Assembly (NCBI GenBank): GCA_028821265.1
Contig: JAPPGU010000048.1
Location: 1 to 32,551, forward strand
Direction of reading: 5' to 3'
Length of the DNA: 32,551 nucleotides
Source of the DNA: a bacterium
GTDB lineage: Bacteria; Actinomycetota; Acidimicrobiia; Spongiisociales; Spongiisociaceae
The notes under the pieces were generated by a model. The model did not search any database. It was not told the DNA's origin and was given only the letters and a program-made list of their open reading frames with translations. Of this stretch, positions 8,101-15,358 are shown one piece after another; the stretch's first letter is position 1, and the number at the start of each line of letters is the position of its first letter. The position numbers were made by a program, and so were the translations under genes.

Positions 8101-8111
8101 TCGGGAATCGG

Positions 8112-8128
8112 CGGCTCTCCAAGAGCCG
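8112..8128 (+). promoter_or_regulatory. Hairpin between binding-protein and ATPase genes
   Basis: CGGCTCT (8112-8118) and AGAGCCG (8122-8128) form a perfect 7-bp stem with a CCA loop, 11 nt after the binding-protein stop. No T-tract follows. Such an element could stabilise the 3' end of the lipoprotein message or attenuate read-through, allowing more binding protein than transporter. Confidence 0.5.
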
Positions 8129-8147
8129 TGAAGACGGCTGATCCGCC

Positions 8148-9671
8148 GTGACAGCGGCTCTCGAGTTCCGGGGAGTAACCAAGCGGTTCCCGGGCGTGCT
8201 CGCCAACGACGCAGTCGACATGACGGTGCGCGCCGGGGAGATACACGCCGTGGTCGGGGAGAACGGGGCGGGCAAGACGACCCTGATGTCGATCCTGTTC
8301 GGCCTGCTCCCGGCCGACGCCGGCCACATCCTGGTGAACGGCGAACCGGCGCGGTTCGCGTCCGCCCTGGACGCTATCCGCGCCGGACTCGGGATGGTGC
8401 ATCAGGCCTTCCGGCTCTTCCCCACGCTGACCGTCGCCGACAACGTGGTGTTCCGAGAGGAACCCACGCGCAGTGGCCTGGTGGACCGGTCAGAGAGCAT
8501 CCGGCAGGTGAGAAACGTCGCCGACCGATACGGACTGGCGGTCGACCCGACCGAGGTGGTCGAGAACCTCCCGGTCGGGGTGTTACAGAGGGTCGAGATC
8601 CTCAAGGCTCTCTACCGGGATGCGCAGATCCTCATCCTGGATGAGCCGACCGCCGTGCTGACCCCCCAGGAGCGGGACAAGCTGTTCGAGGTGATCAGGC
8701 TGCTCAGAGACTCCGGACGCACCATCCTGTTCATCACTCACAAGCTCGGCGAGGTGATGGCTCTGTCGGATCGAGTCACCGTTCTCCGCGACGGCCGCTC
8801 GGTTGCCCATCTCGTCACGGCCGACACGAGCCCCGAAGAAATCGCTCGGCACATGACCGGACGCGAGGTCGACCTGGACCGGAGGGCGCCTCAACACAGC
8901 CCGGGCCAAGCGGTACTGGCAGTGTCGGACCTCGGCGCGACCGGCGAGCATGGGCGGCTGGCCGTCCACGAAGCGTCGCTGGAGGTTCGTTCAGGTGAGA
9001 TCGTCGGGATAGCAGGCGTTGCGGGCAACGGTCAGAGCGAACTGATCGAGGTGATAGCGGGGCTACGGGCGGCGGACTCCGGCTCGGTGCACCTCAACGG
9101 CGTTGACATCACCCACGCAGAGGTGTCGGCCCGCCGGTCCAGCGGCATGGCCTACGTACCGGAGGACCGCCACGGGGTGGGGACCAGCCACCGGGCCTCG
9201 GTGTGGGCCAACCTGCTGATGAGTCACCAGCGGGGACCGGCGTTCCAGCGGAGAGGCTGGTTCAACCTGCGGGCTGTCCGTAAACATGCCCGCAGTCTCA
9301 TCAGCGCCTACGACATACGAACGGGCCCGATCGGCAGTCCCGTGTCCACCCTGTCGGGAGGCAACCTCCAGAAGGTCGTGGTGGCGCGCGAGATATCCCA
9401 CGGGGCCCCGTTGTTGATCGCCGAACAGCCCACCCGAGGGCTCGACATCGCGGCGATCGAGTTCATACACAGCCGTCTGATCCAGTTTCGGAATGACGGC
9501 GGAGCAGTGTTGATGGTGTCAGCCGAGTTGTCCGAGATCCTTGCTCTGAGCACACGGATCCTGGTTATGTTCGAAGGCCGGATCGTCGTCGAGTTGGACC
9601 CGTCCCAGGTCACCGAGGCCGATGTCGGCGTCTACATGACCGGAGCACACCAGGAGCACCCGGATGGCTGA
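8148..9671 (+). CDS. Nucleoside ABC importer ATPase with two nucleotide-binding domains
   Basis: 507 residues with tandem ABC domains, as in the YufO/NupO/ribose-type (CUT2-like) ATPases. Domain 1 has Walker A GENGAGKT (37-44), Q-loop Gln86, a degenerate signature LPVGVLQRVEI (141-151) and Walker B LILDEPT. Domain 2 has a P-loop-like GVAGNGQSE (290-298) in which the Walker A Lys is replaced by Gln, an intact LSGGNLQK signature (402-409) and LIAEQPTRGLD. This division between a catalytic and a degenerate site is normal for the family. The GTG start at 8148 lies 47 nt after the lipoprotein gene; its 3' end overlaps the permease start by 8 nt. Confidence 0.9.
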   Translation: MTAALEFRGVTKRFPGVLANDAVDMTVRAGEIHAVVGENGAGKTTLMSILFGLLPADAGHILVNGEPARFASALDAIRAGLGMVHQAFRLFPTLTVADNVVFREEPTRSGLVDRSESIRQVRNVADRYGLAVDPTEVVENLPVGVLQRVEILKALYRDAQILILDEPTAVLTPQERDKLFEVIRLLRDSGRTILFITHKLGEVMALSDRVTVLRDGRSVAHLVTADTSPEEIARHMTGREVDLDRRAPQHSPGQAVLAVSDLGATGEHGRLAVHEASLEVRSGEIVGIAGVAGNGQSELIEVIAGLRAADSGSVHLNGVDITHAEVSARRSSGMAYVPEDRHGVGTSHRASVWANLLMSHQRGPAFQRRGWFNLRAVRKHARSLISAYDIRTGPIGSPVSTLSGGNLQKVVVAREISHGAPLLIAEQPTRGLDIAAIEFIHSRLIQFRNDGGAVLMVSAELSEILALSTRILVMFEGRIVVELDPSQVTEADVGVYMTGAHQEHPDG

Positions 9672-10773
9672 AACTCAACCGATCCAACGCAGCGGCGTCG
9701 CCGCCAGGATCGAGGCGGTACTTTCCCATCCGGTCGTCTTCTCGCTGGTCTTCGCCTTCGCCCTGGGCTGGGTGATCGTCTACCTGACCGGAAACGACCC
9801 CGGCTTCGCCTACCGGGAGATGTACGACGGGGCCATCACGGGCTCAGGGTTGCGCAACACCCTGGGGAGAGCTGTTCCGATCGTCGGGATGGCCCTGGCC
9901 GTGTCCGTTGCCTTCCGGGCAGGGGTCATCAACCTGGGTGGGGAAGGCCAGATGGTCATGGGGGGCCTGGCCGGAAGCCTGGTGGCGATCTATACACCGG
10001 GACCGGGCGAGATCGTCATCCCCCTGGCGATGATCGTGGGGGGATTGACCGGGGCGCTGTGGGCGATGCTGCCCGCCTTCGGGCAGACCCGCCTCCGCCT
10101 ACCCATCCTCATCACCAGCCTGCTGCTCAACTACGTGGCCAGAGCCGTGACCGGATACCTGGTGCGCTTCCACTTCCTCGACGACTCCGTGACGCTGACC
10201 TCCACCCAGCAGGTTCCGCAGACCGCACGCATGCCCAGGCTGCCGATCTTCGGAGGAGTGAGCCTGTCGCTGGTGCTGGTCATCCTGGCGGTGGTGGTCG
10301 CGTGGGTGGTCTATCGACGGACGGTGGCCGGCTACGAGACCCAGATGGCCGGCTTTAACGGCCGGTTCGCCCGCTACGGGGGAATCCAGGTGGAACGCCA
10401 GACCGTCGGTGTGATGGTCGTGGCCGGCGCCATCGGCGGGGTGATAGGAACCCACATGATCATCGGCGACGCCTACCGTTTCATCGACGGAGAGCTGGTG
10501 GTGAGCGGCCTCGCCTGGACCGGCCTGCTGGTGGCCCTGCTGGCCGCCAACTACCCACCGATGATCCTGGTGGCCGGGCTCCTGTTCTCGGGCCTCCAGA
10601 TCGGCGGTCTTGCCATGCAGCGCAACGCCGATGTGTCGTGGCGCCTGGCCCAGGTACTCCAGGCACTGGTGATAGTGGCGGTGGCCAGCCGGTTGGCCTT
10701 CGACCTGTTCAGGCGACGGCGAAGGGGCCCCACCAGCGGCGAGCTTGAATCGGCCGGTGTGGGAGAAGTGTGA
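9664..10773 (+). CDS. Nucleoside ABC importer permease 1 (BPD_transp_2)
   Basis: 369-residue polytopic membrane protein of the branched-chain/ribose/nucleoside permease superfamily (NupP/YufP type). Hydrophobic segments begin with VVFSLVFAFALGWVIVYLTG. The family's conserved loops VAFRAGVINLGGEGQMVMGG and the GFNGRFARYGGI region, where the second subunit type has GxNxxAAxYxGI, are visible. It forms the channel with the second permease. The ATG at 9664 overlaps the ATPase gene by 8 nt, and its stop overlaps the next ATG (TGATG), so the transporter subunits are translationally coupled. Confidence 0.9.
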   Translation: MAETQPIQRSGVAARIEAVLSHPVVFSLVFAFALGWVIVYLTGNDPGFAYREMYDGAITGSGLRNTLGRAVPIVGMALAVSVAFRAGVINLGGEGQMVMGGLAGSLVAIYTPGPGEIVIPLAMIVGGLTGALWAMLPAFGQTRLRLPILITSLLLNYVARAVTGYLVRFHFLDDSVTLTSTQQVPQTARMPRLPIFGGVSLSLVLVILAVVVAWVVYRRTVAGYETQMAGFNGRFARYGGIQVERQTVGVMVVAGAIGGVIGTHMIIGDAYRFIDGELVVSGLAWTGLLVALLAANYPPMILVAGLLFSGLQIGGLAMQRNADVSWRLAQVLQALVIVAVASRLAFDLFRRRRRGPTSGELESAGVGEV

Positions 10774-11690
10774 TGTTCGATCAGCTGTTCGACGCCGCCC
10801 TCCTGGAGTCAGTGGTCAGGGCAATGGTCCCGATCCTGCTGGCCGCCCTGGGCGGGATGATCTGCGAACGGGCCGGCGTATTCCAGATCGCAATGGAAGG
10901 AATGATGCTGGCGGGGGCCTTCGCGGCGATGGCCGGTTCGTACCTGGCGGTGTCCAGCGGACTGGGGATTGTGTTCGGGGTGACCGCTGGAGTGCTCATT
11001 TCCCTGATGCTGGCCTTCGGAACGGTCAGCCGGCAGGGGGACCCCATCGTGCTCGGCATCGCTCTCAACCTCATGGCGCTGGGGCTCACCGGATTCCTGC
11101 TACCGCAGATCTTCGGCGTGCGCGGTACCTTCCGCCACGAGCGTATCGACGGGCTGGATCGACTGCCGATTCCGGGGCTGTCCGAGATCCCGTGGATCGG
11201 ATCGGTCCTATTCGACCAGACGATCCTCGGCTACCTGGCCTTCCTCCTGGTGCCGGCTATCTGGCTTCTCCTGTTCCGCACGCCGGCGGGCCTGCGTCTT
11301 CGGGGAGTGGGCGAGCGCCCTCTAGCGGCCGAGTCCTTGGGTGTCAGCCCCACCGCCTACAAGTACGGCGCGGTGATCGCTTCGGGTGTGCTGTCGGGAC
11401 TGGCCGGAACCCAGTTGGCCCTGGGCAACCTGGTCCTGTTCGCCGAGGGAATGTCGGCGGGACGCGGCTGGGTAGCCGTCGTGGCGGTCATGCTGGGCCG
11501 GGCCCATCCCTTCGCCGTGTTCGGCGCCAGCCTGCTGTTCGCCTTCGCCGAGGGGCTCGGGTTCCGGCTCCAGGGCAACGGCCTCCCGGTCCAGATCACC
11601 GATGCCCTGCCCTTCCTGGTGACCCTGATCGCCCTGATCGCCGCCCGCAAGCGCTTCGCCCGGCTCCTGGACCTCACCACCGGCGGCTAG
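10773..11690 (+). CDS. Nucleoside ABC importer permease 2 (BPD_transp_2)
   Basis: 305-residue membrane protein, partner of the preceding permease (NupQ/YufQ type). The family motifs ICERAGVFQIAMEGMMLAGAF and GERPLAAESLGVSPTAYKYGAVI are visible, with several hydrophobic spans between. The ATG at 10773 shares an A with the upstream TGA and has GGGAG 7 nt upstream; a GTG one codon earlier is possible. It is the last gene of the mtnA-importer block. Its TAG and the TAG of the convergent LysR gene share the palindrome CTAG (11687-11690). Confidence 0.9.
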   Translation: MFDQLFDAALLESVVRAMVPILLAALGGMICERAGVFQIAMEGMMLAGAFAAMAGSYLAVSSGLGIVFGVTAGVLISLMLAFGTVSRQGDPIVLGIALNLMALGLTGFLLPQIFGVRGTFRHERIDGLDRLPIPGLSEIPWIGSVLFDQTILGYLAFLLVPAIWLLLFRTPAGLRLRGVGERPLAAESLGVSPTAYKYGAVIASGVLSGLAGTQLALGNLVLFAEGMSAGRGWVAVVAVMLGRAHPFAVFGASLLFAFAEGLGFRLQGNGLPVQITDALPFLVTLIALIAARKRFARLLDLTTGG

Positions 11691-12601
11691 CCCCGAGTTT
11701 CCGCCGACTCACGGCTTTCCGGTGGGTTGCCGCCCTTGACCAACTCGATCAGGCGGGCAGCACGCGGATCGAGGTCCTCTCCCGACCTCCAGACCGCCTC
11801 GATCGGCCGGATGGCCACCAGCGGACCTTCCGTCAGGCCGGAGTCGTCCCCCGCCGTCGCCACCTGCCGGGGAAGCACGGTCCGGGCGTAACCGAGAACC
11901 GCCATCTGGCGGAGCACGGTGGGGTGAGCCGACTCGAGAGCCACCTCGGGATGGATGCTCATTCTGGCCAACCCGTCGTCGATGAGTTGCCGGGTGCGCG
12001 AGGCGGACGGGTAGAGCGCCCAGCCCGCGGGCGTGGCAGGCCCCGATCCGGAGTCGGGAGAGCCGGCCATGTCATCCGGCAAGGAGTAGACACGCAGCTC
12101 CTCTTCGGCAATGGCCTCCGAGTTGTAGCGGGCACCGGCCGGGCCGACCACGAGAGCCAGGTCCACCCTGTATTGATCCAGCATGGACAGCAGCTCCGCC
12201 GACTCGCCGACCACCAGTTGGAGTTCGATCCCGGGCCGCTCCTGCTGCAAGCGGGACAGGCCGCGGGGAAGGGTGTAGAGACCGACGGTGTCGATCAACC
12301 CCACCCGGAGAGATCCGACCTCGCCCCGCTGCCAGCTGTCCAGCCACCGGAGCAGATCCCCGGTCTGGCCGACCACCCGATCCGCATAGCGCAGCACCCG
12401 CTGCCCAGCCTCGGTGAGAACTCGCCGCCGCCCGTCCTTCCTGAACAACGGCACCCCCAGCCGCTTGGAGAGTTCGGCCAGCGAATGGGAAAGGGCGGGC
12501 TGGCTGATGCCAAGCACCCAAGCCGCCTCGGTGAACGTTCCCTGGCGCTCCACCTCTTGGAGGTAGCGCAGGCTCCGGAAGTTCAGTACTGGCATATCCA
12601 T
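11687..12601 (-). CDS. LysR-family transcriptional regulator
   Basis: 304 residues. An N-terminal winged helix-turn-helix (about 3-65) has FRSLRYLQEVERQGTFTEAA and ISQPALSHSLAELSKRLGVPLF, followed by a periplasmic-binding-protein-like effector domain with the typical LRVGLIDTVGLYTLP beginning near residue 100. LysR proteins are tetrameric activators that respond to a small co-inducer. It converges on the nucleoside importer and diverges from ino1, with 91 bp between the two starts. ATG codons at 12601 and 12595 are both possible. Targets are unknown; autoregulation, ino1 and the adjacent nucleoside-salvage operons are candidates. Confidence 0.92.
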   Translation of the reverse strand: MDMPVLNFRSLRYLQEVERQGTFTEAAWVLGISQPALSHSLAELSKRLGVPLFRKDGRRRVLTEAGQRVLRYADRVVGQTGDLLRWLDSWQRGEVGSLRVGLIDTVGLYTLPRGLSRLQQERPGIELQLVVGESAELLSMLDQYRVDLALVVGPAGARYNSEAIAEEELRVYSLPDDMAGSPDSGSGPATPAGWALYPSASRTRQLIDDGLARMSIHPEVALESAHPTVLRQMAVLGYARTVLPRQVATAGDDSGLTEGPLVAIRPIEAVWRSGEDLDPRAARLIELVKGGNPPESRESAETRG

Positions 12602-12616
12602 AACTCTTACCTATGG

Positions 12617-12622
12617 ATTGTA
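12617..12622 (-). promoter_or_regulatory. Predicted -10 element of the LysR gene
   Basis: On the minus strand this reads TACAAT, one mismatch from TATAAT. A weak -35 candidate TTCAGT lies 17 bp upstream. The expected start point lies about 9 nt before the LysR ATG, leaving almost no leader. Confidence 0.45.
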
Positions 12623-12636
12623 GGCCCATCATTTAT

Positions 12637-12649
12637 TTGACTGAATCAA
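12637..12649. promoter_or_regulatory. TTGA-N5-TCAA inverted repeat, possible LysR operator
   Basis: TTGA (12637-12640) and TCAA (12646-12649) form an interrupted palindrome in the 91-bp gap between the LysR gene and ino1. It matches the T-N11-A scheme of LysR sites. Its left half is also part of TTGACT, a fair -35 for ino1, with AAGACT (12659-12664) as a weak -10 sixteen bp downstream. Position suits autoregulation plus control of ino1, but this is inference. Confidence 0.4.
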
Positions 12650-12692
12650 TCCGCACGCAAGACTTAAGGGGATTCGAGCCGAGAGGAAACGT

Positions 12693-13760
12693 GTGAGCAA
12701 GATACGGGTAGCGATCGTGGGGGTGGGCAACTGCGCGTCCTCCCTGGTACAGGGTGTTGAGTTCTACCGCGACGCGGCCGCGGACGAGACCATTCCTGGC
12801 CTGATGCACCCGGTGCTGGGCGACTACAGCATCGACGACATCCAGTTCGTGGCCGCCTTCGACGTGGATGCCACCAAGGTGGGACAGGACCTGTCGAAGG
12901 CGATCTCGGCCGGCGAGAACAACACCACGGCCTTCGCCGAGGTCCCCCAGATGGACGTGACCGTGCAACGTGGACCGACCCTGGACGGGATCGGCGCCTA
13001 CCTGACCGGCGTGGTGGAGGAATCGGCGGCGCCCGAGGTAGATGTGGCCGAGGAGCTACGCCAGGCCCGCGCCGACGTGGTGGTCTCCTACCTACCGGTC
13101 GGCTCGCAGGAAGCCACCGAGTTCTATGCCCGTCAAGCCCTGGAAGCCGGCTGCGCCTTCGTCAACTGCATCCCGGTGTTCATCGCCCGCACCGAGGAGT
13201 GGGCGGAACGCTTCCGCCGGGCCGGACTGCCGATCGTGGGCGACGACATCAAGTCGCAGGTCGGCGCCACCATCCTGCACCGCACTCTCGTCAACCTCTT
13301 CCAGGATCGGGGAGTGAAGGTGGACCGGACCTACCAGCTCAATTTCGGCGGGAACACCGACTTCCTGAACATGTTGGAGCGGAGCCGCCTCGTCTCCAAG
13401 AAGGAGTCCAAGACCAAGGCGGTCACCAGCCAGTTGGAGACCCGCATGCCCGTGGAAGACATCCATGTCGGCCCCTCGGATCACGTGCCCTGGCTCACCG
13501 ACCGCAAGTGGGCGCACATCCGCCTCGAGGGGACCGCCTTCGGGAACACTCCCCTCAATGCCGAGGTGAAGCTGGAAGTCTGGGACAGCCCCAACTCGGC
13601 CGGGGTGGTCATCGACGCGCTGCGGTGCGCCAAGATCGGTCTGGACCGGGGTATCGCCGGGCCGCTCTACGAGGCCAGCGCCTACTTCATGAAGTCACCA
13701 CCCCGCCAGATGCGGGATGAGGTCGCCCGCGAGGCCCTCGAGGCATTCATCGAGGGCTAG
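12693..13760 (+). CDS. ino1: Inositol-3-phosphate (myo-inositol-1-phosphate) synthase
   Basis: 355 residues, the length of the short prokaryotic/actinobacterial enzyme. Visible signatures are the NAD-binding [12 protein letters not shown] (10-21), [25 protein letters not shown], a core with [15 protein letters not shown] and [12 protein letters not shown], and the C-terminal [15 protein letters not shown]. It isomerises glucose-6-phosphate to inositol-3-phosphate, feeding phosphatidylinositol and, in many actinobacteria, mycothiol. The GTG at 12693 has GAGAGGA about 6 nt upstream. It stands alone, divergent from a LysR gene and 348 bp before the thiamine-type importer. Confidence 0.95.
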   Translation: MSKIRVAIVGVGNCASSLVQGVEFYRDAAADETIPGLMHPVLGDYSIDDIQFVAAFDVDATKVGQDLSKAISAGENNTTAFAEVPQMDVTVQRGPTLDGIGAYLTGVVEESAAPEVDVAEELRQARADVVVSYLPVGSQEATEFYARQALEAGCAFVNCIPVFIARTEEWAERFRRAGLPIVGDDIKSQVGATILHRTLVNLFQDRGVKVDRTYQLNFGGNTDFLNMLERSRLVSKKESKTKAVTSQLETRMPVEDIHVGPSDHVPWLTDRKWAHIRLEGTAFGNTPLNAEVKLEVWDSPNSAGVVIDALRCAKIGLDRGIAGPLYEASAYFMKSPPRQMRDEVAREALEAFIEG

Positions 13761-14108
13761 GGAGCGGGCATCCTCCTCTGCTCTCTCCCCGGTACAGCTC
13801 GACTCATCGGGCCTTGGGTGGCCGACGGCCAGTCGTGTTCGGTCTAAGCGGGCGCGGATAGCCAGGGAGATCCACCAGCTGCCGTGTTGTCTCGGGTTGG
13901 ATCCCGAGCGGTACTGCACACCCCCAGCCCGTGGAACCCACCCAACATCGCCTATCCGTGTGGCCTCTTGGATTCGGTCGGAGTCGATCGGTTTCGGTAT
14001 TAGACAGCAGATCTCGTGGCCCGGTCATGCCATTTCTGATACGGTAATTCACGAGGTTTCGGCGGCGGGCCGCTCGGACCCGCCTGATTCAAAGGGAGGG
14101 GAGAGACG
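13761..14108. other. 348-bp intergenic region between ino1 and the thi-like cluster
   Basis: No protein-coding gene with recognisable features is seen. It contains a short GC palindrome (TGGCC-GAC-GGCCA, 13819-13831) and a perfect 6-bp hairpin CTCGGG/CCCGAG (13891-13908). A strong AGGGAGGGGAGAG ribosome-binding region lies just before 14109. TGATACGGTAAT near 14037-14048 is the most promoter-like stretch ahead of the binding-protein gene. The conserved pieces of a TPP riboswitch (CTGAGA and the distal ACCTGA/GCGTAGGGA elements) are not present. Confidence 0.5.
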
Positions 14109-15311
14109 ATGACGTACCGGCCGGAGCAGGGGCGGATGAGTATCGCCCGCAAGCTTTTCATTGGTCTGTCCGTGCTGTTACTGGTGGCTGCCGCGTGCGG
14201 GGAGAGCGAGCCTGAGGCCACATCGGCTGCCACTACCGCGGCGCCAGCCACGACCGCCGCCCCGGATACGACCGCGGCGCCCGACACCACTGCCGCTCCG
14301 GATACCACAGCGGCTCCCGCCACGACCGCCGCTCCGGATACGACGGCGGCGCCCGACACCACTGCCGCTCCCCCGGAGCGGGCCACGGTCAGGATCGCGC
14401 TCGACTTCATACCCAACACCAACCACGCCGGCATCTTCATCGCCCGTTCGATGGGCCTGTTCGAGCGTGAGAACCTGGATATCGAGGTCGTTCCGTGGGC
14501 ATTCACGGTCACGGGTGTTCTCGTCGAGGCAGGGGACGCCGACCTAGGTATCGCGTACCCACCCGATCTGCTCCGAGAGGTGGCGCTCGGTTCGTCGCTG
14601 AAGATCGTGGCGGCCATCATCCAGGAGAACAACGTGGCACTGGTCGTTCCTGCTGACTCTCCGTTCCAGACAGCGGCCGACCTGGGTGCGGCCGAGTCGT
14701 ACGGTGGCTACGGCACGCCGCACGAGAGGCCGCTCGTCACCGAGATGCTCACCGCGGCCGGAGCTGCTACGCCAGGGGACTTCCAAGAAGTAGTGCTGCA
14801 GGGTGGAGCGATCGAGGCCCTGATCGAGGACCGTGTCGACTTCAGCGCGGTGTTCCAGGGGTGGAGCGAGATTGCCGCCCGGTTGCGCGGCACCGAACTC
14901 CGCCTCTTCCCCTACGTCGACTTCATTCCGGAGATTGTCTATCCGGACGTCGTCTTCATCGCCCGATCCGAGATGATCGAGCAGCAACCCGACGTACTCG
15001 CGAGAGCCCTGAGAGCTCTGGGTGAGGCATACACGTTCGCGGCGGAGAACCCCGACCAGGCGGCTGACATTCTCATCAGCGAGGTCACGGACCTCGAGCA
15101 GAGCGAGCCGCTGGTTAGAGAGAGCGCCCACTACCGGGCCGCGCAGTACCTCAATGACGACGGGGTTTGGGGCTGCGTGCAGACGTCTCACTTCGCTGGA
15201 ATAGGTGGTCTGCTGGAGCGGTCCGGTGTGCTCCTGGACGAGGAAGGCCAAGTGGTGACGGCACCCGAGTTCTCGGTGTATGCAACCAACGAACTCCTGC
15301 CCGATTGTTGA
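14109..15311 (+). CDS. thiY: THI5/ThiY-like pyrimidine-precursor-binding lipoprotein
   Basis: 400 residues: signal peptide with lipobox VAAAC (Cys30), a 48-residue ATTAAP/DTTAAP linker (41-88), then an NMT1/THI5-type binding domain. The domain opens with RIALDFIPNTNHAGIFIARSMGLF, closely matching the D-(W/F)-x-PNTNH-G signature of ThiY and yeast THI5. ThiY binds N-formyl-4-amino-5-aminomethyl-2-methylpyrimidine, a breakdown product of thiamine. GGGAGGGGAGAG precedes the ATG. The permease, ATPase, an amidohydrolase and TenA follow on the same strand, the same gene set as in thiamine base-degradation salvage. Sulfonate/taurine-type ligands are the alternative within the wider family. An internal ATG (codon 10) is possible. 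Confidence 0.82.
   Translation: MTYRPEQGRMSIARKLFIGLSVLLLVAAACGESEPEATSAATTAAPATTAAPDTTAAPDTTAAPDTTAAPATTAAPDTTAAPDTTAAPPERATVRIALDFIPNTNHAGIFIARSMGLFERENLDIEVVPWAFTVTGVLVEAGDADLGIAYPPDLLREVALGSSLKIVAAIIQENNVALVVPADSPFQTAADLGAAESYGGYGTPHERPLVTEMLTAAGAATPGDFQEVVLQGGAIEALIEDRVDFSAVFQGWSEIAARLRGTELRLFPYVDFIPEIVYPDVVFIARSEMIEQQPDVLARALRALGEAYTFAAENPDQAADILISEVTDLEQSEPLVRESAHYRAAQYLNDDGVWGCVQTSHFAGIGGLLERSGVLLDEEGQVVTAPEFSVYATNELLPDC
14229..14372 (+). repeat. Eight 18-bp linker repeats including a 72-bp segmental duplication
   Basis: Eight 6-residue units (A/D-TTAAP) fill residues 41-88. At the DNA level the 53 bp at 14247-14299 recur at 14319-14371 with two mismatches, a period of 72 bp (four units). 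This indicates expansion by duplication of a four-unit block rather than of single units. Confidence 0.9.
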
Positions 15312-15358
15312 AGCCTCGGCTGGGAGTGAGGGTCCCGACCGGGACAGTGGGCTGACGC

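Noticed and set aside
10745-12640. A 631-residue open frame on the plus strand
   Set aside because: It runs across the second nucleoside permease in another frame and then antisense to the LysR gene. Its sequence is rich in Arg/Gly/Pro with no domain, as expected of a high-GC shadow frame.
13890-13909. T-arm-like hairpin CTCGGG-TTGGAT-CCCGAG that suggested a tRNA gene
   Set aside because: The loop lacks the TTC sequence and is 6 nt. No acceptor stem, D-arm or anticodon arm can be placed around it on either strand.
13761-14108. Short open frames that might be a small gene before the ThiY-like lipoprotein
   Set aside because: No ribosome-binding site matched to a start, no recognisable domain and unusual codon use on both strands; treated as non-coding.
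13761-14108. TPP riboswitch expected before a thiamine-precursor importer
   Set aside because: The conserved CTGAGA and distal elements are not visible; a covariance search would be needed to exclude a divergent one.
14247-14371. Regular repeats resembling a CRISPR or satellite array
   Set aside because: They are in-frame 18-bp codon repeats inside a lipoprotein linker, with no unique spacers and no cas genes.
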